Shown here in pieces: positions 1 through 13,745 of a DNA stretch of 64,000 nt. The position numbers and the translations under genes are program-made. The stretch covers positions 315,001 to 379,000 of the forward strand of contig JASJOG010000015.1 of assembly GCA_030142905.1 (NCBI GenBank), written 5' to 3'. Numbering within the stretch: position 1 is the first letter of the stretch; every line of letters starts with the position of its first letter. The notes below the pieces were generated by a model that saw only the letters and a list, made by a program, of their open reading frames with translations, had not been told where the DNA came from and ran no database searches. This DNA comes from Heliopora coerulea. Lineage: Eukaryota; Cnidaria; Anthozoa; Scleralcyonacea; Helioporidae.

Positions 1-2688
1 ACGTTGAAAATTTTAGGTGTAAAAATTTGACCAAAATGTAAAGGGGTTAACCTTTGGTTTTTGACGATTTTTCGACCAATTTTCAAATTTCGAAATAAGA
101 GCAGAATGTGAAAGTTTATTGCATAAAAAGCAGTTTTGCAGTAATTTCAGTGGTTTTTGAGCGAAATTACGTTGAAAATTTTAGGTGTAAAAATTTGACC
201 AAAATGTAAAGGGGTTAACCTTTGGTTTTTGACGATTTTTCGACCAATTTTCAACTTTCGAAATAAGAGCAGAATGTGAAAGTTTATTGCATAGAAAGTA
301 GTTTTGCAGTGATTTCAGTGGTTTTTCAGCGAAATTACGTTGAAAATTTTAGGTGTAAAAATTTGACCAAAATGTAAAGGGGTTAACCTTTGGTTTTTGA
401 CGATTTTTCGACTAATTTTCAACTCTCGAAATAAGAGCAGAATGTGAAAGTTTATTGCATAGAAAGTAGTTTTGCAGTGATTTCAGTAGTTTTTGAGGGA
501 AATTACGTTGAAAATTTTAGGTGTAAAAATTTGACCAAAATGTAAAGGGGTTAACCTTTGGTTTTTGACGATTTTTCGACCAATTTTCAACTTTCGAAAT
601 AAGAGCAGAATGTGAAAGTTTATTGCATAGAAAGTAGTTTTGCAGTGATTTCAGTGGTTTTTCAGCGAAATTACGTTGAAAATTTTAGGTGGAAAAATTT
701 GACCAAAATGTAAAGGGGTTAACCTTTGGTTTTTGACGATTTTTCGACCAATTTTCAACTTTAGAAATAAGAGCAGAATGTGAAAGTTTATTGCATAGAA
801 AGTAGTTTTGCAGTGATTTCAGTGGTTTTTCAGCGAAATTACGTTGAAAATTTTAGGTGTAAAAATTTGACCAAAATGTAAAGGGGTTAACCTTTGGTTT
901 TTGACGATTTTTCGACCAATTTTCAACTTTCGAAATAAGAGCAGAATGTGAAAGTTTATTGCATAGAAAGTAGTTTTGCAGTGATTTCAGTGGTTTTTCA
1001 GCGAAATTACGTTGAAAATTTTAGGTGTAAAAATGTGACCAAAATGTAAAGGGGTTAACCTTTGGTTTTTGACGATTTTTCGACCAATTTTCAACTTTCG
1101 AAATAAGAGCAGAATGTGAAAGTTTATTGCATAGAAAGTAGTTTTGCAGTGATTTCAGTGGTTTTTGAGGGAAATTACGTTGAAAATTTTAGGTATAAAA
1201 ATTTGACCAAAATGTAAAGGGGTTAACCTTTGGTTTTTGACGATTTTTCGACCAATTTTCAAATTTCGAAATAAGAGCAGAATGTAAAAGTTTATTGCAT
1301 AGAAAGTAGTTTTGCAGTGATTTCAGTGGTTTTTTAGGGAAATTACGTTGAAAATTTTAGGTGTAAAAATTTGACCAAAATGTAAAGGGGTTAACCTTTG
1401 GTTTTTGACGATTTTTCGACCAATTTTCAAATTTCGAAATAAGAGCAGAATGTGAAAGTTTATTGCATAAAAAGCAGTTTTGCAGTAATTTCAGTGGTTT
1501 TTGAGCGAAATTACGTTGAAAATTTTAGGTGTAAAAATTTGACCAAAATGTAAAGGGGTTAACCTTTGGTTTTTGACGATTTTTCGACCAATTTTCAACT
1601 TTCGAAATAAGAGCAGAATGTGAAAGTTTATTGCATAGAAAGTAGTTTTGCAGTGATTTCAGTGGTTTTTGAGCGAAATTACGTTGAAAATTTTAGGTGT
1701 AAAAATTTGACCAAAATGTAAAGGGGTTAACCTTTGGTTTTTGACGATTTTTCGACCAATTTTCAACTCTCGAAATAAGAGCAGAATGTGAAAGTTTATT
1801 GCATAGAAAGTAGTTTTGCAGTGATTTCAGTAGTTTTTGAGGGAAATTACGTTGAAAATTTTAGGTGTAAAAATTTGACCAAAATGTAAAGGGGTTAACC
1901 TTTGGTTTTTGACGATTTTTCGACCAATTTTCAACTTTCGAAATAAGAGCAGAATGTGAAAGTTTATTGCATAGAAAGTAGTTTTGCAGTGATTTCAGTG
2001 GTTTTTCAGCGAAATTACGTTGAAAATTTTAGGTGTAAAAATTTGACCAAAATGTAAAGGGGTTAACCTTTGGTTTTTGACGATTTTTCGACCAATTTTC
2101 AACTTTCGAAATAAGAGCAGAATGTGAAAGTTTATTGTATAGAAAGTAGTTTTGCAGTGATTTCAGTGGTTTTTCAGCGAAATTACGTTGAAAATTTTAG
2201 GTGTAAAAATTTGACCAAAATGTAAAGGGGTTAACCTTTGGTTTTTGACGATTTTTCGACCAATTTTCAACTTTCGAAATAAGAGCAGAATGTGAAAGTT
2301 TATTGCATAGAAAGCAGTTTTGCAGTGATTTCAGTGGTTTTTGAGCGAAATTACGTTGAAAATTTTTGGTGTAAAAATTTGACCAAAATGTAAAGGGGTT
2401 AACCTTTGGTTTTTGACGATTTTTCGACCAATTTTCAACTTTCGAAATAAGAGCAGAATGTGAAAGTTTATTGCATAGAAAGTAGTTTTGCAGTGATTTC
2501 AGTGGTTTTTCAGCGAAATTACGTTGAAAATTTTAGGTATAAAAATTTGACCAAAATGTAAAGGGGTTAACCTTTGGTTTTTGACGATTTTTCGATCAAT
2601 TTGCAACTTTCGAAATAAGTGCAGAATATGAAAGTTTATTGCATAAAAAGTAGTTTTGCAGTGATTTCAGTGGTTTTTGAGCGAAATT
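1..2688 (+). repeat. Second higher-order repeat pattern (8 monomers, 1,344 bp)
   Basis: The monomer at 1-168 is matched base for base at 1345-1512, eight units later. The following monomers show the same ordered variants; for example the third monomer has the same CTCTCG and AGTAG variants in both copies. This period differs from the 15/16-mer pattern further right, so at least two amplification events are superimposed. Confidence 0.75.
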
Positions 2689-5291
2689 ACGTCGAAAATT
2701 TTAGGTGGAAAAATTTGACCAAAAAGTAAAGGGGTTAACCTTTGGTTTTTGACGATTTTTCGACCAATTTGCAACTTTCGAAATAAGTGCAGAATATGAA
2801 AGTTTATTGCATAGAAAGTAGTTTTGCAGTGATTTCAGTGGTTTTTGAGGGAAATTACGTCGAAAATTTTAGGTGTAAAAATTTGACCAAAAAGTAAAGG
2901 GGTTAACCTTTGGTTTTTGACGATTTTTCGACCAATTTTCAACTTTCGAAATAAGAGCAGAATGTGAAAGTTTATTGTATAGAAAGTAGTTTTGCAGTGA
3001 TTTCAGTGGTTTTTGAGCGAAATTACGTTGAAAATTTTAGGTGTAAAAATTTGACCAAAATGTAAAGGGGTTAACCTTTGGTTTTTGACGATTTTTCGAC
3101 CAATTTGCAACTCTCGAAATAAGAGCAGAATGTGAAAGTTTATTGCATAGAAAGTAGTTTTGCAGTGATTTCAGTGGTTTTTGAGGGAAATTACGTCGAA
3201 AATTTTAGGTGGAAAAATTTGACCAAAAAGTAAAGGGGTTAACCTTTGGTTTTTGACGATTTTTCGACCAATTTTCAACTTTCGAAATAAGAGCAGAATG
3301 TGAAAGTTTATTGTATAGAAAGTAGTTTTGCAGTGATTTCAGTGGTTTTTGAGCGAAATTACGTTGAAAATTTTAGGTGGAAAAATTTGACCAAAATGTA
3401 AAGGGGTTAACCTTTGGTTTTTGACGATTTTTCGACCAATTTTCAACTTTTGAAATAAGAGCAGAATGTGAAATTTATTGCATAGAAAGCAGTTTTGCAG
3501 TGATTTGAGTGGTTTTTGAGCGAAATTACGTTGAAAATTTTAGGTGTAAAAATTTGACCAAAATGTAAAGGGGTTAACCTTTGGTTTTTGACGATTTTTC
3601 GACCAATTTTCAACTCTCGAAATAAGAGCAGAATGTGAAAGTTTATTGCATAGAAAGTAGTTTTGCAGTGATTTCAGTGGTTTTTGAGCGAAATTACGTT
3701 GAAAATTTTAGGTGTAAAAATTTGACCTAAATGTAAAGGGGTTAACCTTTGGTTTTTGACGATTTTTCGACCAATTTTCAACTATCGAAATAAGAGCAGA
3801 ATGTGAAAGTTTATTACATAGAAAGTAGTTTTGCAGTGATTTCAGTGGTTTTTGAGGGAAATTACGTTGAAAATTTTAGGTGTAAAAATTTGACCAAAAT
3901 GTAAAGGGGTTAACCTTTGGTTTTTGACGATTTTTCGATTAATTTGCAACTTTCGAAATAAGTGCAGAATATGAAAGTTTATCGCATAGAAAGTAGTTTT
4001 GCAGTGATTTCAGTGGTTTTTGAGGGAAATTACGTTGAAAATTTTAGGTGTAAAAATTTGACCAAAATGTAAAGGGGTTAACCTTTGGTTTTTGACGATT
4101 TTTCGACCAATTTTCAACTTTCGAAATAAGAGCAGAATGTGAAAGTTTATTGCATAGAAAGTAGTTTTGCATTGATTTCAGGAGGTTTTGAGCGAAATTA
4201 CGTTGAAAATTTTAGGTGTAAAAATTTGACCTAAATGTATATGGGTTAACCTTTGGTTTTTGACGATTTTTCGACCAATTTTTAAATTTCGAAATAAGAG
4301 CAGAATATGAAAGTTTATTGCATAGAAAGTAGTTTTGCAGTGATTTCAGTGGTTTTTGAGCGAAATTACGTTGAAAATTTTAGGTGTAAAAATTTGACCA
4401 AAATGTAAAGGGGTTAACCTTTGGTTTTTGACGATTTTTCGACCAATTTTCAACTTTTGAAATAAGAGCAGAATGTGAAAGTTTATTGCATAGAAAGCAG
4501 TTTTGCAGTGATTTCAGTGGTTTTTGAGCGAAATTACGTTGAAAATTTTTGGTGTAAAAATTTGACCAAAATGTAAAGGGGTTAACCTTTGGTTTTTGAC
4601 GATTTTTCGACCAATTTTCAACTTTCGAAATAAGAGCAGAATGTGAAAGTTTATTGCATAGAAAGTAGTTTTGCAGTGATTTCAGTGGTTTTTCAGCGAA
4701 ATTACGTTGAAAATTTTAGGTGTAAAAATTTGACCAAAATGTAAAGGGGTTAACCTTTGGTTTTTGACGATTTTTCGACCAATTTTCAACTTTCGAAATA
4801 AGAGCAGAATGTGAAAGTTTATTGTATAGAAAGTAGTTTTGCAGTGATTTCAGTGGTTTTTCAGCGAAATTACGTTGAAAATTTTAGGTGTAAAAATTTG
4901 ACCAAAATGTAAAGGGGTTAACCTTTGGTTTTTGACGATTTTTCGACCAATTTTCAAATTTCGAAATAAGAGCAGAATGTAAAAGTTTATTGCATAGAAA
5001 GTAGTTTTGCAGTGATTTCAGTGGTTTTTTAGGGAAATTACGTTGAAAATTTTAGGTGTAAAAATTTGACCAAAATGTAAAGGGGTTAACCTTTGGTTTT
5101 TGACGATTTTTCGACCAATTTTCAACTTTCGAAATAAGAGCAGAATGTGAAAGTTTATTGCATAGAAAGCAGTTTTGCAGTGATTTCAGTGGTTTTTGAG
5201 CGAAATTACGTTGAAAATTTTAGGTGTAAAAATTTGACCAAAAAGTAAAGGGGTTTAAAAAAAGTTAACCTTTGGTTTTTGACGATTTTTC

Positions 5292-7822
5292 GATCAATTT
5301 GCAACTTTCGAAATAAGTGCAGAATATGAAAGTTTATTGCATAGAAAGTAGTTTTGCAGTGATTTCAGTGGTTTTTGAGCGAAATTACGTCGAAAATTTT
5401 AGGTGGAAAAATTTGACCAAAAAGTAAAGGGGTTAACCTTTGGTTTTTGACGATTTTTCGACCAATTTGCAACTTTCGAAATAAGTGCAGAATATGAAAG
5501 TTTATTGCATAGAAAGTAGTTTTGCAGTGATTTCAGTGGTTTTTGAGGGAAATTACGTCGAAAATTTTAGGTGGAAAAATTTGACCAAAAAGTAAAGGGG
5601 TTAACCTTTGGTTTTTGACGATTTTTCGACCAATTTTCAACTTTCGAAATAAGAGCAGAATGTGAAAGTTTATTGTATAGAAAGTAGTTTTGCAGTGATT
5701 TCAGTGGTTTTTGAGCGAAATTACGTTGAAAATTTTAGGTGTAAAAATTTGACCAAAATGTAAAGGGGTTAACCTTTGGTTTTTGACGATTTTTCGACCA
5801 ATTTGCAACTCTCGAAATAAGAGCAGAATGTGAAAGTTTATTGCATAGAAAGTAGTTTTGCAGTGATTTCAGTGGTTTTTGAGGGAAATTACGTCGAAAA
5901 TTTTAGGTGGAAAAATTTGACCAAAAAGTAAAGGGGTTAACCTTTGGTTTTTGACGATTTTTCGACCAATTTTCAACTTTCGAAATAAGAGCAGAATGTG
6001 AAAGTTTATTGCATAGAAAGTAGTTTTGCAGTGATTTCAGTGGTTTTTGAGCGAAATTACGTTGAAAATTTTAGGTGTAAAAATTTGACCTAAATGTAAA
6101 GGGGTTAACCTTTGGTTTTTGACGATTTTTCGACCAATTTTCAACTCTCGAAATAAGAGCAGAATGTGAAAGTTTATTGCATAGAAAGTAGTTTTGCAGT
6201 GATTTCAGTGGTTTTTGAGCGAAATTACGTTGAAAATTTTAGGTGTAAAAATTTGACCTAAATGTAAAGGGGTTAACCTTTGGTTTTTGACGATTTTTCG
6301 ACCAATTTTCAACTCTCGAAATAAGATCAGAATGTGAAAGTTTATTACATAGAAAGTAGTTTTGCAGTGATTTCAGTGGTTTTTGAGGGAAATTACGTTG
6401 AAAATTTTAGGTGTAAAAATTTGACCAAAATGTAAAGGGGTTAACCTTTGGTTTTTGACGATTTTTCGATTAATTTGCAACTTTCGAAATAAGTGCAGAA
6501 TATGAAAGTTTATCGCATAGAAAGTAGTTTTGCAGTGATTTCAGTGGTTTTTGAGGGAAATTACGTTGAAAATTTTAGGTGTAAAAATTTGACCAAAATG
6601 TAAAGGGGTTAACCTTTGGTTTTTGACGATTTTTCGACCAATTTTCAACTTTCGAAATAAGAGCAGAATGTGAAAGTTTATTGCATAGAAAGTAGTTTTG
6701 CATTGATTTCAGGAGGTTTTGAGCGAAATTACGTTGAAAATTTTAGGTGTAAAAATTTGACCTAAATGTATATGGGTTAACCTTTGGTTTTTGACGATTT
6801 TTCGACCAATTTTTAAATTTCGAAATAAGAGCAGAATATGAAAGTTTATTGCATAGAAAGTAGTTTTGCAGTGATTTCAGTGGTTTTTGAGCGAAATTAC
6901 GTTGAAAATTTTAGGTGTAAAAATTTGACCAAAATGTAAAGGGGTTAACCTTTGGTTTTTGACGATTTTTCGACCAATTTTCAACTTTTGAAATAAGAGC
7001 AGAATGTGAAAGTTTATTGCATAGAAAGCAGTTTTGCAGTGATTTCAGTGGTTTTTGAGCGAAATTACGTTGAAAATTTTTGGTGTAAAAATTTGACCAA
7101 AATGTAAAGGGGTTAACCTTTGGTTTTTGACGATTTTTCGACCAATTTTCAACTTTCGAAATAAGAGCAGAATGTGAAAGTTTATTGCATAGAAAGTAGT
7201 TTTGCAGTGATTTCAGTGGTTTTTCAGCGAAATTACGTTGAAAATTTTAGGTGTAAAAATGTGACCAAAATGTAAAGGGGTTAACCTTTGGTTTTTGACG
7301 ATTTTTCGACCAATTTTCAACTTTCGAAATAAGAGCAGAATGTGAAAGTTTATTGCATAGAAAGTAGTTTTGCAGTGATTTCAGTGGTTTTTGAGGGAAA
7401 TTACGTTGAAAATTTTAGGTATAAAAATTTGACCAAAATGTAAAGGGGTTAACCTTTGGTTTTTGACGATTTTTCGACCAATTTTCAAATTTCGAAATAA
7501 GAGCAGAATGTAAAAGTTTATTGCATAGAAAGTAGTTTTGCAGTGATTTCAGTGGTTTTTTAGGGAAATTACGTTGAAAATTTTAGGTGTAAAAATTTGA
7601 CCAAAATGTAAAGGGGTTAACCTTTGGTTTTTGACGATTTTTCGACCAATTTTCAACTTTCGAAATAAGAGCAGAATGTGAAAGTTTATTGCATAGAAAG
7701 CAGTTTTGCAGTGATTTCAGTGGTTTTTGAGCGAAATTACGTTGAAAATTTTAGGTGTAAAAATTTGACCAAAAAGTAAAGGGGTTTAAAAAAAGTTAAC
7801 CTTTGGTTTTTGACGATTTTTC
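5292..7822 (+). repeat. Higher-order repeat block (15 monomers, 2,531 bp)
   Basis: Diagnostic variants recur together. An 11-bp A-rich insertion lies after GGGG at 5250 and 7781. A GATCAAT variant lies at 2594, 5292 and 7823. A GGAGG variant lies in the monomers near 4171, 6702 and 9400. Spacings are 2,531 bp (15 x 168 + 11) or 2,698 bp (16 x 168 + 11 - 1), so adjacent blocks differ by one monomer; the 16-mer block carries an extra copy with a 1-bp deletion (3471, 8700). Confidence 0.88.
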
Positions 7823-10800
7823 GATCAATTTGCAACTTTCGAAATAAGTGCAGAATATGAAAGTTTATTGCATAGAAAGTAGTTTTGCAGTGATTTCAGT
7901 GGTTTTTGAGCGAAATTACGTCGAAAATTTTAGGTGGAAAAATTTGACCAAAAAGTAAAGGGGTTAACCTTTGGTTTTTGACGATTTTTCGACCAATTTG
8001 CAACTTTCGAAATAAGTGCAGAATATGAAAGTTTATTGCATAGAAAGTAGTTTTGCAGTGATTTCAGTGGTTTTTGAGGGAAATTACGTCGAAAATTTTA
8101 GGAGGAAAAATTTGACCAAAAAGTAAAGGGGTTAACCTTTGGTTTTTGACGATTTTTCGACCAATTTTCAACTTTCGAAATAAGAGCAGAATGTGAAAGT
8201 TTATTGTATAGAAAGTAGTTTTGCAGTGATTTCAGTGGTTTTTGAGCGAAATTACGTTGAAAATTTTAGGTGTAAAAATTTGACCAAAATGTAAAGGGGT
8301 TAACCTTTGGTTTTTGACGATTTTTCGACCAATTTGCAACTCTCGAAATAAGAGCAGAATGTGAAAGTTTATTGCATAGAAAGTAGTTTTGCAGTGATTT
8401 CAGTGGTTTTTGAGGGAAATTACGTCGAAAATTTTAGGTGGAAAAATTTGACCAAAAAGTAAAGGGGTTAACCTTTGGTTTTTGACGATTTTTCGACCAA
8501 TTTTCAACTTTCGAAATAAGAGCAGAATGTGAAAGTTTATTGTATAGAAAGTAGTTTTGCAGTGATTTCAGTGGTTTTTGAGCGAAATTACGTTGAAAAT
8601 TTTAGGTGGAAAAATTTGACCAAAATGTAAAGGGGTTAACCTTTGGTTTTTGACGATTTTTCGACCAATTTTCAACTTTTGAAATAAGAGCAGAATGTGA
8701 AATTTATTGCATAGAAAGCAGTTTTGCAGTGATTTGAGTGGTTTTTGAGCGAAATTACGTTGAAAATTTTAGGTGTAAAAATTTGACCAAAATGTAAAGG
8801 GGTTAACCTTTGGTTTTTGACGATTTTTCGACCAATTTTCAACTCTCGAAATAAGAGCAGAATGTGAAAGTTTATTGCATAGAAAGTAGTTTTGCAGTGA
8901 TTTCAGTGGTTTTTGAGCGAAATTACGTTGAAAATTTTAGGTGTAAAAATTTGACCTAAATGTAAAGGGGTTAACCTTTGGTTTTTGACGATTTTTCGAC
9001 CAATTTTCAACTTTCGAAATAAGAGCAGAATGTGAAAGTTTATTACATAGAAAGTAGTTTTGCAGTGATTTCAGTGGTTTTTGAGGGAAATTACGTTGAA
9101 AATTTTAGGTGTAAAAATTTGACCAAAATGTAAAGGGGTTAACCTTTGGTTTTTGACGATTTTTCGATTAATTTGCAACTTTCGAAATAAGTGCAGAATA
9201 TGAAAGTTTATCGCATAGAAAGTAGTTTTGCAGTGATTTCAGTGGTTTTTGAGGGAAATTACGTTGAAAATTTTAGGTGTAAAAATTTGACCAAAATGTA
9301 AAGGGGTTAACCTTTGGTTTTTGACGATTTTTCGACCAATTTTCAACTTTCGAAATAAGAGCAGAATGTGAAAGTTTATTGCATAGAAAGTAGTTTTGCA
9401 TTGATTTCAGGAGGTTTTGAGCGAAATTACGTTGAAAATTTTAGGTGTAAAAATTTGACCTAAATGTATATGGGTTAACCTTTGGTTTTTGACGATTTTT
9501 CGACCAATTTTTAAATTTCGAAATAAGAGCAGAATATGAAAGTTTATTGCATAGAAAGTAGTTTTGCAGTGATTTCAGTGGTTTTTGAGCGAAATTACGT
9601 TGAAAATTTTAGGTGTAAAAATTTGACCAAAATGTAAAGGGGTTAACCTTTGGTTTTTGACGATTTTTCGACCAATTTTCAACTTTTGAAATAAGAGCAG
9701 AATGTGAAAGTTTATTGCATAGAAAGCAGTTTTGCAGTGATTTCAGTAGTTTTTTAGGGAAATTACGTTGAAAATTTTAGGTGTAAAAATTTGACCAAAA
9801 TGTAAAGGGGTTAACCTTTGGTTTTTGACGATTTTTCGACCAATTTTCAACTTTCGAAATAAGAGCAGAATGTGAAAGTTTATTGCATAGAAAGTAGTTT
9901 TGCAGTGATTTCAGTGGTTTTTCAGCGAAATTACGTTGAAAATTTTAGGTGTAAAAATTTGACCTAAATGTATATGGGTTAACCTTTGGTTTTTGACGAT
10001 TTTTCGACCAATTTTCAAATTTCGAAATAAGAGCAGAATATGAAAGTTTATTGCATAGAAAGTAGTTTTCCAGTGATTTCAGTGGTTTTTGAGCGAAATT
10101 ACGTTGAAAATTTTAGGTGTAAAAATTTGACCAAAATGTAAAGGGGTTAACCTTTGGTTTTTGACGATTTTTCGACCAATTTTCAACTTTTGAAATAAGA
10201 GCAGAATGTGAAAGTTTATTGCATAGAAAGCAGTTTTGCAGTGGTTTCAGTGGTTTTTGAGCGAAATTACGTTGAAAATTTTAGGTGTAAAAATTTGACC
10301 AAAATGTAAAGGGGTTAACCTTTGGTTTTTGACGATTTTTCGACCAATTTTCAACTTTCGAAATAAGAGCAGAATGTGAAAGTTTATTGCATAGAAAGTA
10401 GTTTTGCAGTGATTTCAGTGGTTTTTCAGCGAAATTACGTTGAAAATTTTAGGTGTAAAAATGTGACCAAAATGTAAAGGGGTTAACCTTTGGTTTTTGA
10501 CGATTTTTCGACCAATTTTCAACTTTCGAAATAAGAGCAGAATGTGAAAGTTTATTGCATAGAAAGTAGTTTTGCAGTGATTTCAGTGGTTTTTGAGGGA
10601 AATTACGTTGAAAATTTTAGGTGTAAAAATTTGACCAAAATGTAAAGGGGTTAACCTTTGGTTTTTGACGATTTTTCGACCAATTTTCAAATTTCGAAAT
10701 AAGAGCAGAATGTAAAAGTTTATTGCATAGAAAGTAGTTTTGCAGTGATTTCAGTGGTTTTTTAGGGAAATTACGTTGAAAATTTTAGGTGTAAAAATTT

Positions 10801-11095
10801 GACCAAAATGTAAAGGGGTTAACCTTTGGTTTTTGACGATTTTTCGACCAATTTTCAACTCTCGAAATAAGAGCAGAATGTGAAAGTTTATTACATAGAA
10901 AGTAGTTTTGCAGTGATTTCAGTGGTTTTTGAGGGAAATTACGTTGAAAATTTTAGGTGTAAAAATTTGACCAAAATGTAAAGGGGTTAACCTTTGGTTT
11001 TTGACGATTTTTCGACCAATTTCAAACATTCCAAATACTCCCGAAATATGAAAGTTTATCCCGAAGTTAGGTTTTATTCAAAAAATTTTAATATT

Positions 11096-11745
11096 TGGCC
11101 GTTGTTTCTAAAGTTCAAAATTGGTTGAAAAATCGTCAAAAACTAAAGTCGCCAAAAATATATTTACATTTTAGTTAATTATTTATATCTAAAATTTTCA
11201 ACGTAATTTCCCTCAAAAACTACTGAAATCACTGCAAAACTACTTTCTATGCAATAAACTTTCACATTATGCTCTTATTTCGAGAGTTGAAAATTGGTCG
11301 AAAAATCGTCAAAAACCAAAGGTTAACCCCTTTACATTTTGGTCAAATTTTTACACCTAAAATTTTCAACGTAATGTCGCTCAAAAACCACTGAAATCAC
11401 TGCAAAACTACTTTCTATGCAATAAACCTTCACATTCTGCTCTTATTTCGAAAGTTGAAAATTGGTCGAAAAATCGTCAAAAACCAAAAGTTAACCCCTT
11501 TACATTTTGGTCAAATTTTTACACCTAAATTTTCCACGTAATTTCCCTCAAAAACTTCTCTAATCACTGCAAAACTACTTTCTATGCAGTAAACTTTCAT
11601 ATTTGGTGGTTATTTCGAAAGTTTGAAAGTGGTCGAAAAATCGTCGAAAACGAAAGTTTAAACCCTTTACTTTTTAGTGAAATTTTTCCATCTGGAATAG
11701 TCAATGTAATTTCGCTGAAAAGCCACTGAAATCAATGCAAAACTA
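11096..11745 (-). repeat. Inverted, diverging satellite monomers at array edge
   Basis: About 3.5 units of the same satellite appear as reverse complement after a short unrelated junction (about 11,020-11,100). The central units still match the consensus closely. The last one, toward 11,745, has several substitutions, the usual decay at the edge of a satellite array. Confidence 0.9.
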
Positions 11746-11838
11746 AAGAAACACCGTATCAAGTTTGGAGGTAGTGGTCGCACTGCTAGTGCAGCTTACG
11801 TTGCAAGATTAGCATCTTCTAAAGGCGGTGAAGGCTAA

Positions 11839-13745
11839 GACTCATTCACCGGGCGATATACACAAAACCGTTCAAATGACCTGTCTGTTTTAGAGTTACG
11901 TAGTTATTAGGATGTTCACAACAATCTAAGTTTCAATTTGCTTTATCAAAATATGGACGCACCAGGAAAGGGAACAAGCAGAAGTAACTTAAAAAACAAA
12001 ATATACAAGATCTTCTAGCATGTACGCAATATAATTTTTGAAGTCGAAACCAAACCTACATATTAGGCTCTCCTCAACTCTTATCATATATTTTAACGGT
12101 CAATTAGACTTAGTTTTACAGCTGAATTGACATGAAAAAACACCTGAAGAAGTGCTTTCATGGAGCACAGACACCGTTCACCTGGTACGCAGACCATGGC
12201 GCGGTAGATAGACAGTGACAGACAAACAGTGCAGACAAACCGGTTACTCTAACGCTGCTGCGCATGCTCGTACGGGATAAAAACTCTTGATTATGTGATT
12301 CATCAGACAAAAACGATTTTCTAAGGAAGGAGAGAATAGCTACGCACTTTCCTATTTTGGAAAGAAGAGCCATTGGACATCTCTTCCACAGTGTGTAAGG
12401 CTCCAGACAAAACTCGCACTTTCCACGAAAACTGCTGACGAGACTAGACGAGCTTCTACTGGCAACGACAAAACGGGCATTACGTAACAGAACAGTGGAA
12501 CAATTAACTGTAACTTGAAATATGACGGAATCACAGGCAGTTTGAAAGGAGGGGGAATATATATATATATATGGTTGTTATAATAATCTCTTTCCTGACG
12601 GAGGCTCTCCCTCTGACGAGTAAAACAGTCTGGCGTTAGCCAGAGTGAAACAACAAAAGTCTTATCCAGTCGAGAAAGAGTTAAGGCAACAAGGTACTGC
12701 AACATTCGCCAGCGAGTCGTAAAAAGAATTGCCTGCTTAGAAGAAATAGATTTAAGTAGATTGTCAAGATTGTCAGGTCCGCCACAGATAAAACTAGTAG
12801 CAAAAGATGTCGCCATTTCCACGTACAAATAAATTTCCACTGGGTGTAAAATAACGCACAAGCAATCTACATTGATCTGATGCATTGATCGAAAATGTCC
12901 ACTAAAGAAAGAGGAAATCGATTGAGTTTCCAGAATACAAGCTATTCGCGCGCATTTTTACACCGAGTGGGAATCCGTCGTAAGTGAACTACGGAACCGC
13001 CGCCATAAGCCAGAGATTTATCGCCAGACATTACAAAAGTTAACCAACATGGTATTATTGTCGCATGTTTGTTCACTCTGATGCATACCATGGTGTCTCA
13101 GAAGTCCTCAGGACGTGTTGCATCATTGACATTCATTTGCATGCACCAGAGAGAACATTCATACATGACAATTGTACATGATGTAGACGAGGCCTTGAAG
13201 TGGCCAAGGAACTCTCATTGTTTTATGATCCACAGCAAAAGGATTCTACAAAGTGTTGGAATGAAAAGAATGAAAAACAGTTGAAAAATGGGGTCGATAA
13301 ATCAAATCATCAAATAAACTGTAGGGCTCTATAAGCACTATTTAGTACCATAATTACGGTGGTTGTGGTCTTAAAAATGTAAATTTTCTCGAGAAAACAA
13401 AAATCTCGTGGGTGACTACAAAGCAAAATAGACTTTTTTGTTTCCATCTCAAGAACAGAAAAACGTCTTGTTGTTGGTTTGTTTTCTTCGGTTTCTTTTT
13501 TTCAACTCAGTTCCCAATGCCAACGCTACATTTGGAATATTACAAACTAACATACAATCACTTCTGTTTCTAAGAAACGTGCCGCCGTATTGAGTTAAAT
13601 CAACAGTTCGTAGAGCAAACAGGGTTGTTAAGTTCTCTCCATATGGTGCTGAATTCTTGACTCGTATTTCCCGGCGTATTTGTTTGTCGTGAACTGGTCA
13701 AACCTGACTTCAGTCTTGAATTACTGGTTTGTTCAGTATCAGGTC
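11839..13745. other. Intergenic stretch without a recognisable gene
   Basis: No homology or splice-supported exon found. The stretch contains an AT microsatellite near 12,560 and one copy of a dispersed repeat at about 12,611-12,650 that recurs elsewhere in the window. The longest open frame here (minus, 12,352-12,885) has no recognisable domain and overlaps that repeat, so I do not call it a gene. Confidence 0.6.
12611..12650 (+). repeat. Dispersed short repeat, copy 1
   Basis: Core reads roughly ACGAGTAAAA..GTCTGGCGTTAGCCAGAGTGAAA. Related copies lie at about 22,061-22,085, 24,515-24,548 and 55,914-55,952, all in the same orientation. The GGCGTTAGCC part is a small palindrome. It is probably a fragment of an abundant interspersed element; full boundaries are not visible. 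Confidence 0.5.

Larger units (their letters stand above)
1..11020 (+). repeat. 168-bp satellite array, about 65 tandem monomers
   Basis: Head-to-tail copies of one AT-rich monomer start at 1, 169, 337 and so on, exactly 168 bp apart. Most neighbours differ at only a few bases. Every monomer carries the palindrome GGTTAACC and usually TTCGAA. The window begins inside the array, so its true length is unknown. The monomer is close to the nucleosomal repeat and to primate alpha satellite in length, so a centromeric or heterochromatic role is possible but unproven. I saw no CENP-B box. Variant monomers recur at fixed spacing, showing higher-order repeats. Confidence 0.97.

Noticed and set aside
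1..11020. CRISPR-like array
   Set aside because: Units are contiguous 168-bp satellites without unique spacers, in a eukaryotic context.
12352..12885. 177-codon minus-strand frame
   Set aside because: No recognisable domain, overlaps an interspersed repeat and an AT tract, no splice partner.
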